Of a stretch of DNA of 64,000 nucleotides, positions 54,510-63,004 are shown piece by piece. Numbering within the stretch: the first letter of the stretch is position 1; each line of letters opens with the position of its first letter. This DNA comes from Pseudothermotoga elfii DSM 9442 = NBRC 107921 (GTDB lineage: Bacteria; Thermotogota; Thermotogae; Thermotogales; DSM-5069): NCBI RefSeq assembly GCF_000504085.1, contig NC_022792.1, positions 558,001 through 622,000 of the forward strand. Reading direction: 5' to 3'. Under the pieces are notes generated by a model that saw only the letters and a list, made by a program, of their open reading frames with translations, made no database searches and was not told the DNA's origin. The translations under genes were made by a program, and so were the position numbers.

Positions 54510-55159
54510 AAATAGTTTTGCTTGGTGCCCCCGGTGCGGGGAAAGGTACTCTTGCAAAAGATTTATCGATTATGTTTAGTGTGCCTCATATCTCTACCGG
54601 AGATATGTTTAGAGAAGCAGTGGCTGCTGGCACGGAGTTGGGCGTAAAAGTACAGAATATTCTCAGTTCAGGTGCTCTTGTACCTGATGAAATTGTGAAC
54701 CAAGTAGTTGAGGAAAGATTGAGAAAGCAGGATTGTGAAAAGGGATTCATATTTGATGGTTATCCCAGAACAATTGCACAGGCTATCGCTTTGGATGAAA
54801 TTTTACAAAAGATGTCAAAAAAATTGGATTTGGCAATCTATCTTGAAGCGAGTGAAGAAACAGTTGTAAAAAGATTGACCAGTAGGAGAATCTGCCCAAA
54901 ATGTGGCAAGATTTACAATTTAATTTCAATGCCACCAGTGAGTGATCAAATTTGTGACGATTGTGGAGAACAGCTTGTAATTCGTGAGGATGATAAAGAA
55001 GAAGTGGTGAGAAAACGCTACAGACTTTATCTCGAGACGACTGCACCGCTTGTAGAGTATTATAGCGGCAGAGATATTCTCGTATCAGTTAATTCTGAGA
55101 GAGATCACAGAAAATTGGTTGAAGATGTCTCGAGATTGTTGAAAAAGGTGATATCTTGA
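54506..55159 (+). CDS. adk: adenylate kinase (zinc LID form)
   Basis: Adk (217 residues) interconverts ATP, ADP and AMP. Seen: P loop GAPGAGKGTLAK, AMP site STGDMFREAV, GFIFDGYPRT and the zinc-binding LID with four cysteines (CPKCGKIYN and CDDC). The zinc LID is typical of Gram-positive and thermophilic forms. Overlaps both neighbours by 4 bases. Confidence 0.97.
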   Translation: MKIVLLGAPGAGKGTLAKDLSIMFSVPHISTGDMFREAVAAGTELGVKVQNILSSGALVPDEIVNQVVEERLRKQDCEKGFIFDGYPRTIAQAIALDEILQKMSKKLDLAIYLEASEETVVKRLTSRRICPKCGKIYNLISMPPVSDQICDDCGEQLVIREDDKEEVVRKRYRLYLETTAPLVEYYSGRDILVSVNSERDHRKLVEDVSRLLKKVIS

Positions 55160-55905
55160 TCAGGTTAAAATCCTCCTTGGAGTTAGAGTACATGAAAAAA
55201 GCATGTCAAGCTGTGGGAATAGTTTTAAAGGAGCTTGGAAAAATCATTAAAGAAGGAGTAACAGCTAAGAATGTCGAAGAATATGTTCTTAAAAGATTTG
55301 ATGAACTTGGGGTGAAACCAGCTTTCAAAGGATACAGAGGTTATCAATATGCAACCTGCGTTTCTGTGAATGAAGAAGTACTTCATGGATCTCCCCTTGA
55401 AAGAAAGGTTTTCAAGCAAGGTGATCTTGTTTCGATTGATTTAGGAGCAATATATGAAGGTTATTATGGAGATGGCGCTATTACATATTGTGTTGGTTTC
55501 GCAGATAATGTGGCTCAAAAATTGCTATGCGTAGGAAAAGAAGCTTTAGAGAAAGCTATAGGGATTGTTCGAAATGGTGTAAGAGTCGGTGATATATCTT
55601 ATGCTATTCAATCATATGTTGAAGCAAATGGTTTTAATGTTATTCGGGACTATGTAGGACATGGTATAGGAAGAAATCTCCACGAAGAACCTGAAATACC
55701 AAATTATGGAAAACCCGGTACAGGTGCTTTAATCATGGATAAGATGACAATTGCAATCGAGGTCATGGTTTGTGAAGGTGATTGGCAGGTTTCTGTATTG
55801 AATGATGGATGGACTGTCGTAATGGTTGATGGAAAAAGAAGCGTTCATTTTGAGCATACGGTACTTGTTACTAAGGATGGGGCAGAGGTTCTAACGAAGT
55901 TTTAA
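55156..55905 (+). CDS. map: methionine aminopeptidase type I
   Basis: MetAP (249 residues) removes the N-terminal Met. The five metal ligands are visible: Asp in [16 protein letters not shown] (two), His in [19 protein letters not shown], Glu in [11 protein letters not shown] and Glu in [10 protein letters not shown]. No N-terminal zinc extension, as in most bacteria. Starts at TTG 55156 overlapping adk. Confidence 0.96.
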   Translation: MIRLKSSLELEYMKKACQAVGIVLKELGKIIKEGVTAKNVEEYVLKRFDELGVKPAFKGYRGYQYATCVSVNEEVLHGSPLERKVFKQGDLVSIDLGAIYEGYYGDGAITYCVGFADNVAQKLLCVGKEALEKAIGIVRNGVRVGDISYAIQSYVEANGFNVIRDYVGHGIGRNLHEEPEIPNYGKPGTGALIMDKMTIAIEVMVCEGDWQVSVLNDGWTVVMVDGKRSVHFEHTVLVTKDGAEVLTKF

Positions 55906-55916
55906 GAGGTGGTGAA

Positions 55917-56177
55917 ATGCCGAAGGATGATGTGATTAAAATGGAAGGAACCATCACAGAAGCTAGAAGAAACGCGACATTCCTTGTTGAACTGGATAAT
56001 GGTCACAAAATCTTGGCTCAGATTTCTGGGAGGATGAGAAAAAATTTCATCAGACTTTTTCCAGGAGATAGAGTTGTTGTAGAGTTGTCGATATATGATT
56101 TAACGAAAGGCCGGATAGTTTACAGAAAAAAATTAGATAGAAAAGGATCTGATGAAGGCACTGGTGAAAGGAGCTGA
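55917..56177 (+). CDS. infA: translation initiation factor IF-1
   Basis: IF-1 (86 residues), an OB-fold factor that occupies the A site during initiation. Seen: [46 protein letters not shown] and the TKGRIVYR end. A C-terminal tail of about 12 residues extends beyond the usual 72. GAGGTGGTG precedes ATG 55917. Confidence 0.96.
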   Translation: MPKDDVIKMEGTITEARRNATFLVELDNGHKILAQISGRMRKNFIRLFPGDRVVVELSIYDLTKGRIVYRKKLDRKGSDEGTGERS

Positions 56178-56183
56178 TTTATA

Positions 56184-56300
56184 ATGAAAGTCAGGTCTTC
56201 TGTGAAAAAAAGATGCGAACACTGTCAGGTAATTAAAAGACATGGGCGAGTATTAATAATCTGTAAAGCAAATCCAAAACATAACCAGAAACAGGGTTGA
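56184..56300 (+). CDS. rpmJ: 50S ribosomal protein L36 (zinc form)
   Basis: A 38-residue gene, shorter than most gene finders report. The translation [20 protein letters not shown] and the rest show the four zinc ligands of L36: CEHC, then Cys in ICKANPKH and its His. It lies 6 bases after infA, with GAAAGGAGC upstream, in the usual infA-rpmJ-rpsM order. Confidence 0.95.
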   Translation: MKVRSSVKKRCEHCQVIKRHGRVLIICKANPKHNQKQG

Positions 56301-56324
56301 CTTCATGTTTAAGGAGGGAAATAG

Positions 56325-56711
56325 ATGGCGCGTATAGTAGGTGTTGAGCTGCCCGGCAATAAGAAATGCTTTGTTGCGCTAACTTATTTATATGGAGTAG
56401 GAAGAACACGAGCTTTTGAAATATTGAAAAATACGGGCATAAATCCAGACAAGAGAGTAAAAGATTTAACAGATGAGGAAGTTAGTAAAATTACCAAATT
56501 TATTCAGGATCATTACAAAGTTGAGGGAGAGCTCAGAACAGATATTAACAGAAATATAAAAAGATTAATAGATATCGGCTGTTATCGTGGTTTCAGACAC
56601 AAACTTGGGTTGCCTGTTAGAGGCCAGAGAACGAGATCAAATGCAAGGACACGTAAAGGTCCAAGACCAAGTAGAATAAAAACTAAAAAGAAAAAAGAGC
56701 AGACAGTCTAA
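56325..56711 (+). CDS. rpsM: 30S ribosomal protein S13
   Basis: S13 (128 residues), head of the small subunit near the P-site tRNA. Seen: [80 protein letters not shown] precedes ATG 56325, 24 bases after rpmJ. Confidence 0.98.
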   Translation: MARIVGVELPGNKKCFVALTYLYGVGRTRAFEILKNTGINPDKRVKDLTDEEVSKITKFIQDHYKVEGELRTDINRNIKRLIDIGCYRGFRHKLGLPVRGQRTRSNARTRKGPRPSRIKTKKKKEQTV

Positions 56712-56729
56712 AGTCAGGGAGGTGCTAAG

Positions 56730-57116
56730 ATGGCAAGAAGATCAGAAGGAAAGAAAAAGAGAAAAATTCTAACAGATCGTGGAGTTGTTCATATAAAATC
56801 TACTTTCAACAACACTGTTATAACTCTCTCGGATGCAGATGGGGCAACGATTTTATGGTCCAGTGGAGGTACGGCGGGATTCGAGGGAACCAGAAAAGGA
56901 ACACCATATGCTGCTCAGCTTGCAGCAGATAAGATCGCAAAAGAAGCTTTAAGGCTTGGTATAAAAAGAGTTGATGTACTTGTAAAAGGACCTGGACCGG
57001 GTAGAGAAGCTGCAATCAGGACACTTCAGGCAGCTGGTTTAGAGGTAGATAGCATCAAAGATGTTACGCCTATACCATTCAATGGATGCCGGCCGAAAAA
57101 GAAACGCAGGGTATAG
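56730..57116 (+). CDS. rpsK: 30S ribosomal protein S11
   Basis: S11 (128 residues), on the platform at the mRNA exit. Seen: [70 protein letters not shown], and the C-terminal [24 protein letters not shown] precedes the ATG. Confidence 0.98.
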
Positions 57117-57134
57117 TATAAAGGAGGGAATTGA

Positions 57135-57764
57135 ATGGCAAGATATACTGGACCTATATGCAGACTCTGTCGCAGAGAAGGAATGAAGCTTTACTTAAAG
57201 GGAGAACGTTGTTTTACTGAGCACTGTGCGTTTGACAAAAGACCATATGCGCCTGGCGATCATGGACGGCAACGCGGTAAACTCTCCCAGTATGGCACAC
57301 AATTACGCGCCAAGCAAGTAATGAGAGTTATATACGGCATTCCCGAAAGACAATTCGAGCACTATTTTGAAAAAGCCCTGGGAATGTCTGGCGATACACG
57401 AGAAAATCTTGTCAGATTGGTAGAATCCCGTGTTGACAACATAGTCTACAGATTAGGATTTGCTATCAGCAGAAGGCAAGCAAGACAACTTGTAACTCAT
57501 GGACATTTTTCTGTAAATGGTGTGAAGATAGATATACCTTCTTACAAACTCAGGCCAGGTGATATCGTTGAAGTAAGAGAAAAGAGCAGATCACTGGCTG
57601 CCATTAAGCATGCTGTAGAAAGCTCGAAAGATAGGACTCAGGTGCCTTGGGTAGAGGTTGATTTTGATTCTTATAGGGGAACTTTTCTACGTCTTCCAAA
57701 CTTAGAAGAAGTCACAGATCTACCAGTTGATGTCCAGGCAATCGTTGAATTCTACTCGAGGTGA
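57135..57764 (+). CDS. rpsD: 30S ribosomal protein S4 (zinc form)
   Basis: S4 (209 residues), an assembly initiator. Seen: N-terminal zinc motif CRLCRREG with later [41 protein letters not shown] (the S4 RNA-binding domain), and a [13 protein letters not shown] end. In other bacteria S4 represses the alpha operon; no pseudoknot leader is evident. GGAGGGAATTGA precedes ATG 57135. Confidence 0.98.
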   Translation: MARYTGPICRLCRREGMKLYLKGERCFTEHCAFDKRPYAPGDHGRQRGKLSQYGTQLRAKQVMRVIYGIPERQFEHYFEKALGMSGDTRENLVRLVESRVDNIVYRLGFAISRRQARQLVTHGHFSVNGVKIDIPSYKLRPGDIVEVREKSRSLAAIKHAVESSKDRTQVPWVEVDFDSYRGTFLRLPNLEEVTDLPVDVQAIVEFYSR

Positions 57765-57769
57765 TGAGT

Positions 57770-58768
57770 GTGATAGAATATGTTATACCAAAAAAGTTGA
57801 AAATTGAGGAAGAACGTTCTGAAACTGAATATTATTATGCAAGATATGTTCTTTCCCCGATGGAAAAAGGTTATGGTACAACTATTGGGAATGCATTGCG
57901 AAGGGTTCTTCTTTCTTCAATACCTTCTGTTGCGATTGTAGGAATCAGATTTATAAAACCTGAGAAATACCATGAGTTTGATACTTTACCTGGAGTCAAG
58001 GAAGATATTCTTGAGATTATACTCAATCTCAAGAGAATTCAGCTTAGGGCAGATGTCCCTGTACGTGAAAGGGTCAAGATGACTGTGGAAAAAAGGGGAC
58101 CAGGTAACCTGACTGCTGCAGATATAAAGGTCCCTGCTGGTTTTGAGATAGCAAATCCTTCGCTAAAAATAGCTACCCTGGATGAGGAAGCTGATTTATT
58201 TTTTGAGCTGTATGCCCAGGCTGGAAAAGGGTTTGTCCCTGCCCAGGAGATGGATGATCATCCTGAAATAGGATGGATACCGATTGATGGTGTTTTTTCG
58301 CCTGTTATGAAAGTAAATTTCAGAGTTGAGAGTGCAAGAGTTGAGAAACGAACAGATTATGACAAAATGATACTTGAGATATGGACCAAAAAGACGATAT
58401 TTCCCAACGAAGCTTTGAAAAGAGCTGTCGATATATTGATGAACCATCTGCAAATCATAACAGATAGTTTGCCAGAAGGTATGCCTCCTCTAACAACTGA
58501 GTTTGTTCCAATTTCCCAGGAAGAAGTGAAAGTAGAGCAAACAGTCAGTGAAGAAGAGGCTGTTTATTCGAAAAAGATAGACGAACTTGAACTCACTATC
58601 AGATCTTTGAATTGCCTCAGGAGAGATAAAATTGAAACTATAGGAGATCTACTGAAAAGAACTGAAGAGGATTTGTTGAAAATAAAGAACTTTGGTCCGA
58701 AATCTCTTGACGAAGTTAAGCAGAAACTTCTTGAAAAATTTGGCCTCAGTCTCAAAAAAGGAGGATGA
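57770..58768 (+). CDS. rpoA: RNA polymerase alpha subunit
   Basis: RpoA (332 residues). The N-terminal domain (dimerisation and beta/beta' contacts) has GYGTTIGNALRRVLLSSIPSVAI and the PNEALKRAVDILMNHL segment; a linker leads to the C-terminal domain with IDELELTIRSLNCLRRDKIETIGDLL and the KNFGPKSLDEVKQKL end, which binds UP elements and activators. GAGGTGATG (57758-57766) overlaps earlier in-frame GTG and ATG codons, so GTG 57770 is chosen. Confidence 0.96.
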   Translation: MIEYVIPKKLKIEEERSETEYYYARYVLSPMEKGYGTTIGNALRRVLLSSIPSVAIVGIRFIKPEKYHEFDTLPGVKEDILEIILNLKRIQLRADVPVRERVKMTVEKRGPGNLTAADIKVPAGFEIANPSLKIATLDEEADLFFELYAQAGKGFVPAQEMDDHPEIGWIPIDGVFSPVMKVNFRVESARVEKRTDYDKMILEIWTKKTIFPNEALKRAVDILMNHLQIITDSLPEGMPPLTTEFVPISQEEVKVEQTVSEEEAVYSKKIDELELTIRSLNCLRRDKIETIGDLLKRTEEDLLKIKNFGPKSLDEVKQKLLEKFGLSLKKGG

Positions 58769-58773
58769 TTTGG

Positions 58774-59154
58774 ATGAGGCACAGAATGCTGAGAAACAAA
58801 ATAGGTTCTTATGGCAGCCACAGTCGTATGCTGTTGAGAAATCAAATGAGAGAACTGGTCGAACACAAAAGTATTGTTACAACTGTTACTAAAGCAAAAG
58901 TTGTTCAGAGAATGTTTGATAAACTAATGACTAAAGCGGTTAAAGCAGCGAAAACGTCTAATAAAAGCGAAAGTGTGGCTTTGAGAAGGCAGATAAATTA
59001 TTATCTTTTGAGCAGAAGATTAACCAATAAACTTGTTGATGAAATAGCTAAATCTACAAAAAAGACAAGCGGCTTCACAAGAATTGTAAAAATGGGTATG
59101 AGACGTGGAGATGCAGCAGAAATGGCTTTGCTTCAAATTATAGAAAGTGATTGA
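58774..59154 (+). CDS. rplQ: 50S ribosomal protein L17
   Basis: L17 (126 residues), the last gene of the cluster. Seen: MRHRMLRNKIGSYGSHSRMLLRNQMRELVEHKSIVTT, VVQRMFDKLMTKAVK and MGMRRGDAAEMALLQII. GGAGGATGA precedes ATG 58774; the frame extends to TTG-like codons at 58765 that lie in the ribosome site. A terminator follows directly. Confidence 0.97.
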   Translation: MRHRMLRNKIGSYGSHSRMLLRNQMRELVEHKSIVTTVTKAKVVQRMFDKLMTKAVKAAKTSNKSESVALRRQINYYLLSRRLTNKLVDEIAKSTKKTSGFTRIVKMGMRRGDAAEMALLQIIESD

Positions 59155-59160
59155 AATCAT

Positions 59161-59186
59161 CCCCTCGCAAGAGGGGTCTCTTTTTT
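59161..59186 (+). terminator. rho-independent terminator of ribosomal cluster
   Basis: CCCCTC at 59161-59166 pairs with GAGGGG at 59171-59176 around a GCAA tetraloop, followed by TCTCTTTTTT. It lies 6 bases after the rplQ stop. Confidence 0.9.
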
Positions 59187-59195
59187 GGATGTCTC

Positions 59196-59224
59196 TTGAC
59201 TAAATAGTTTTTATCTGGTAAATT
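59196..59224 (+). promoter_or_regulatory. predicted rho promoter
   Basis: TTGACT at 59196-59201, a 17-base spacer and TAAATT at 59219-59224. The transcript would start near 59231, leaving a leader of about 92 bases before rho, which contains a perfect palindrome TTGTATACAA at 59296-59305. Confidence 0.65.
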
Positions 59225-59322
59225 CTAATTGTAACCTCTTATGCTTATCCAGCCGAAATTGTCGTTTTCTATTCCTCAGCAACATAAACAAGACGTTGTA
59301 TACAATTTGGAGGTGTTTTTGC

Positions 59323-60621
59323 TTGGCAAACAACGATCAAGACAAAAGCGAACTTGTGGCGGTTAAAGTCGAAGATCTCGAACGAATGACTATAAGAGAA
59401 TTATACGATCTGGCTAAGAAATATGATGTACCAAGATATACCAGCTTGAGAAAAAGGGATCTTATCTTTGCTATTCTTGAAGCTCAGGCCAAGTCACATG
59501 GTTTGTTTTTTGGCACAGGCGTGTTAGAAATACTACCGGATGGCTATGGGTTTCTGAGGAGTGGAGACAATCTTCTCCCAAGTGCCAATGATATCTACCT
59601 GTCTCAATCCCAGATAAGAAAATTCAACCTTAACACTGGGGATATCATCTCGGGAATTATAAGACCACCAAAGGATACTGAAAAATTCTTTGCAATGATA
59701 AAAATTGAAGCTGTTAATTTTAGGCCGCCAGAAGCCACAAGTGAAAGAGTGAACTTCGAGAATCTCACGCCAGATTATCCACGAGAACGATTTTTGTTAG
59801 AAACAAATCAGAAAGTTCTTTCAACAAGACTCATAGACATATTTGCTCCAATGGGTAAAGGGCAAAGAGGTATGATAGTTGCGCCACCCAAAGCTGGTAA
59901 AACCACTTTACTGAAAGAAATTGCCAATGGGATAGCGATAAATCATCCGGAAAGTCACAGAATAGTTTTGCTTATAGATGAGCGTCCGGAAGAAGTGACA
60001 GACATAAAGGAATCTGTCAGTGCGCAGGTTATAGCGGCCCCATTTGATATGGCACCAGATAAGCAAATAAAAGTTGCAGAGTTAACCTTGGAAATGGCAA
60101 AAAGATTGGTTGAATACGGTCATGATGTAGTGGTATTGCTTGATAGTCTGACGCGGCTTGCTCGCGTTTACAACATTCAGGTCCCCCCCAGTGGCAAATT
60201 GCTGAGTGGTGGGGTTGATCCGGCGGCGTTGTACAAACCCAAACACTTTTTCGGAGCAGCTCGAAATACAAGAGAAGGAGGAAGTCTCACTATTATAGCA
60301 ACCGCTCTGATTGAAACTGGTTCAAAGATGGATGAAGTTATATTTGAAGAATTCAAAGGAACAGGAAATATGGAACTGGTACTATCAAGACAGCTGGCAA
60401 ATAAAAGAATCTTTCCAGCTATTAATTTACAACTTTCTGGAACAAGAAAAGAAGAACTTCTGCTTGATGAAGATACATTGAAAAAGGTTTGGATATTGAG
60501 AAGAATGCTTGGTGGGATGACTGAAGAGGAAGGTTTGATGCTGATCTTAAGGAAACTTGAAGAAACAGAATCAAATGAGGATTTTCTTGCGCTGATAGAT
60601 CAACAAAAGGTAAAATATTAG
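59323..60621 (+). CDS. rho: transcription termination factor Rho
   Basis: Rho (432 residues), a hexameric RNA helicase. Seen: the N-terminal Rho-N helices (MTIRELYDLAKKY), the cold-shock RNA-binding domain (GTGVLEILPDGYGFLRSGD), Walker A VAPPKAGKTTLLKE near residue 185, Walker B VVVLLDSLTRLARVYN, and the Q/R-loop parts GGVDPAALYKPKHFFGAARN. The frame opens at 59296, but TTGGAGGTG at 59307-59315 selects TTG 59323. Length is normal for the family. Confidence 0.95.
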   Translation: MANNDQDKSELVAVKVEDLERMTIRELYDLAKKYDVPRYTSLRKRDLIFAILEAQAKSHGLFFGTGVLEILPDGYGFLRSGDNLLPSANDIYLSQSQIRKFNLNTGDIISGIIRPPKDTEKFFAMIKIEAVNFRPPEATSERVNFENLTPDYPRERFLLETNQKVLSTRLIDIFAPMGKGQRGMIVAPPKAGKTTLLKEIANGIAINHPESHRIVLLIDERPEEVTDIKESVSAQVIAAPFDMAPDKQIKVAELTLEMAKRLVEYGHDVVVLLDSLTRLARVYNIQVPPSGKLLSGGVDPAALYKPKHFFGAARNTREGGSLTIIATALIETGSKMDEVIFEEFKGTGNMELVLSRQLANKRIFPAINLQLSGTRKEELLLDEDTLKKVWILRRMLGGMTEEEGLMLILRKLEETESNEDFLALIDQQKVKY

Positions 60622-60636
60622 CTGGAGGTAGAGTCT

Positions 60637-61587
60637 TTGAAAGTTATAGGGATAGATTTGGGAGGAACAAATTACGCAGTAGGTCTTGTTGATGAAACAG
60701 GAAATATTTTATCTCGCATCGAAGGAAAAACGAAGGTGGATGAAGGGCCGCAGGCTGTCGCAAAAAGGCTTTCGGAATCTGTAAAGTCTGTCATGTCAAA
60801 TACCGGTGTTTCAGCTCGAGCTATCGGGATTGGGTCACCGGGGAGTATAGATCATGAGAAAGGTGTGGTCAGGTTTTCGCCAAATTTCCCTGGCTGGTAC
60901 AATTTTCCGCTTGCTGAAGAAATCAGGACCCATACGGGTTTAGATGTTTTCATTGAGAACGACGCCAATGCTTACGCGCTGGGTGAACATACATTCGGTG
61001 TGGCCAGGGGGTTTGATCATGTTATTTGTCTCACGCTGGGTACAGGCATCGGTGGTGGGGTTATAACTCATGGATTTTTACTCAGAGGAAGTGTTGGAAT
61101 AGGGGCAGAACTGGGACATATGAATGTTTTACCAAATGGGCCAAAATGCGGTTGTGGCTCTAACGGGTGTCTTGAATCACTGGCGTCTGCGACGGCTATA
61201 AGAAAATATGTTGAAGATGGATATTCAAGACATATCGACTCTTCTCTTTTTAAAGAGAAAAACGCCAGCCAAATAACTCCTAAGGACGTTTTCGAGCACG
61301 CGAAGAATGGAGATTATTTTTCACTATCCGTTTTTAACAGAGTTGTTAGTGCCCTTTCGGTGGCAATAGGAAGTTTAATCAATATTTTTAATCCTCAGGT
61401 AGTAGTTATTGGTGGTGGGATGGCAAATGCCGGTGATTTTCTACTTGAGCCAGTTGAAGAAATGGTAAAAGACTATGTACTACCAACCATGCTTGGAACG
61501 TATCAGATAAAATTGAGCCAACTTGGCAAGAATGCAGGTATTCTTGGGGCAGCTTCTATAGTTTTTGAGAGGGCGAGTAAAAGATGA
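60637..61587 (+). CDS. glk: ROK-family glucokinase
   Basis: A 316-residue ROK sugar kinase. Seen: IGIDLGGTNYAVGLVD (phosphate 1), GSPGSIDHEKGVVRFSPNFPGW, catalytic Asp in FIENDANAYALGE, TLGTGIGGGVI and the ROK zinc cluster CGCGSNGCLES, with the ExGH-type His in GAELGHMNV. ATP-dependent glucokinase is the most likely role, also because the gene after rho in Thermotoga maritima (TM1469) is a known glucokinase. TTG 60637 lies 15 bases after rho, with GGAGGTAG upstream, so it shares the rho message. Confidence 0.87.
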   Translation: MKVIGIDLGGTNYAVGLVDETGNILSRIEGKTKVDEGPQAVAKRLSESVKSVMSNTGVSARAIGIGSPGSIDHEKGVVRFSPNFPGWYNFPLAEEIRTHTGLDVFIENDANAYALGEHTFGVARGFDHVICLTLGTGIGGGVITHGFLLRGSVGIGAELGHMNVLPNGPKCGCGSNGCLESLASATAIRKYVEDGYSRHIDSSLFKEKNASQITPKDVFEHAKNGDYFSLSVFNRVVSALSVAIGSLINIFNPQVVVIGGGMANAGDFLLEPVEEMVKDYVLPTMLGTYQIKLSQLGKNAGILGAASIVFERASKR

Positions 61588-62066
61588 CTCTTTTACTTGT
61601 TTCAGATCTTCATGTGCCAGTGAAAATGATGTCAATTCCAGATAATTTACTTGAAATTGCAAAGCAGGTTGATGCTGTTTTTGGGTTAGGAGATTTTGTA
61701 GATATGGAAACTGTTTTAACGTTAGAATCTGTTTCGAATAAATTTTATGCCGTTTGTGGAAATATGGACTATCCTGACGTAAAAGATCATTTGCCTTCTG
61801 TAAAACTGTTGCAGCTTGAAGAATGGAAAATAGGGCTATTTCATGGATGGGGTGCACCATTTAAAATAAGAGAAAGGATTCTCTCAACAATGACTCAGAA
61901 ACCTCAGGTAATCTTTTATGGGCACACACATATTCCGGATGATACTGTGTGCGAATCTGTAAGATTTGTTAACCCGGGTTCTGTTGCTGAAGATGGTTCT
62001 TATGCGCTGGTGGAATTATGCAAAGATCACTTGAAAGTGGAATTCAAGAAATTGCAAGCGGATTGA
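61584..62066 (+). CDS. YfcE/MJ0936-like metallophosphoesterase
   Basis: A 160-residue phosphodiesterase-fold protein with the calcineurin-like metal site: SDLH, LGDFVD, GNMD, HGW, GHTHIP and NPGS. It matches the short YfcE/MJ0936 group of Mn-dependent phosphodiesterases with broad activity on model substrates; the natural one is unknown. It overlaps the glucokinase gene by 4 bases. A PP-loop ATPase gene begins 49 bases before its end. Confidence 0.87.
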   Translation: MTLLLVSDLHVPVKMMSIPDNLLEIAKQVDAVFGLGDFVDMETVLTLESVSNKFYAVCGNMDYPDVKDHLPSVKLLQLEEWKIGLFHGWGAPFKIRERILSTMTQKPQVIFYGHTHIPDDTVCESVRFVNPGSVAEDGSYALVELCKDHLKVEFKKLQAD

Positions 62067-63004
62067 TAGCAGATATAAGACGGACTGTTTCTGAAAAGTT
62101 ACTTGTTGCATTTTCCGGTGGGGAAGACAGTACACTTGTAGCATACCTTGCAAAGCAAGCACTTGGTGAAAAAAAAGTAATCCTGGTTACCGTCGATTGG
62201 GGAAAATTTACTTATGAAAAGGCAAGAAAGGGAGTTGCTGAAGTTTCTAAATTACTTGGACTGAGTCATTACTTCATTGACGGTGTGGAGAAACAATCGC
62301 AGATCTGGAGATATGGCCCGAGTTGTAATATGTGTACAAGATATGCTAAATTGCAGTCAATTCTTGACTTTGGTGAAGAAGCTGTTGTTGCAACAGGAGC
62401 AAACCGGTCAGACAGCTGGGGGATTAATGGTGTAAAAATTAACGGAAAATTTTACTCTCCTCTTATAGACCTTGATAAAGGTACTATTAGAAATATGTTA
62501 TCTTTTTTTGGTTTGCAACCTGTTAAGATAGGTGAGTCGTCTCATAGAGAAGGTTGCAAATTAAAGCACTTGCTGAAGATGATGATAAATCCTGATTATC
62601 ACGGTAATGCTGTTGCTCTCTCAAATGAAATCCTGCTTGATTTTCTTAAAGAGATAGACCACAAAGCTTCATTGGCAAATGTAAAGATAATTGGACCATT
62701 GTCAAAAAATATAGCTCTTGTTAATGTCTTTCCCCATCTTGACGTTTTAGCCTCAAAAGAGGTGGTAAAAAGAATTAATAATCTCAGCTGCGTTGATGAA
62801 GCTTATGTTTTAAACAATCCAATCAAACTCAAAGTACTTGCAAATCCAGGTTTGTTCAATGATTTCACTGCAAGAGATCATGTGTTGCAAGGATTCCTTC
62901 AAAGAGATTTTTCTGTAGCTGTATCTGTGGAATGGATCAAATCATCAAATCCCCGGCTGAGAACCTTCCAAGTGATAGGATTTGATCATGAGGACAACAA
63001 TTGA
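62018..63004 (+). CDS. PP-loop superfamily ATPase
   Basis: A 328-residue protein whose first 200 residues are an adenine nucleotide alpha-hydrolase (PP-loop) domain: VAFSGGEDSTLVAYLA (the PP-loop SGGxDS) near residue 33, VTVDWGKFTYEKA, and GPSCNMCTRYAKLQSI, where a CxxC pair could bind a metal or cluster or take part in sulfur transfer. AVVATGANRSDSWG follows. The C-terminal 130 residues are of unknown fold (a ferredoxin-like domain is possible). It resembles ExsB/LarE-type proteins but the reaction is unknown. ATG 62018 has GGTGG 6 bases upstream; it overlaps the phosphoesterase gene by 49 bases. Confidence 0.8.
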   Translation: MQRSLESGIQEIASGLIADIRRTVSEKLLVAFSGGEDSTLVAYLAKQALGEKKVILVTVDWGKFTYEKARKGVAEVSKLLGLSHYFIDGVEKQSQIWRYGPSCNMCTRYAKLQSILDFGEEAVVATGANRSDSWGINGVKINGKFYSPLIDLDKGTIRNMLSFFGLQPVKIGESSHREGCKLKHLLKMMINPDYHGNAVALSNEILLDFLKEIDHKASLANVKIIGPLSKNIALVNVFPHLDVLASKEVVKRINNLSCVDEAYVLNNPIKLKVLANPGLFNDFTARDHVLQGFLQRDFSVAVSVEWIKSSNPRLRTFQVIGFDHEDNN

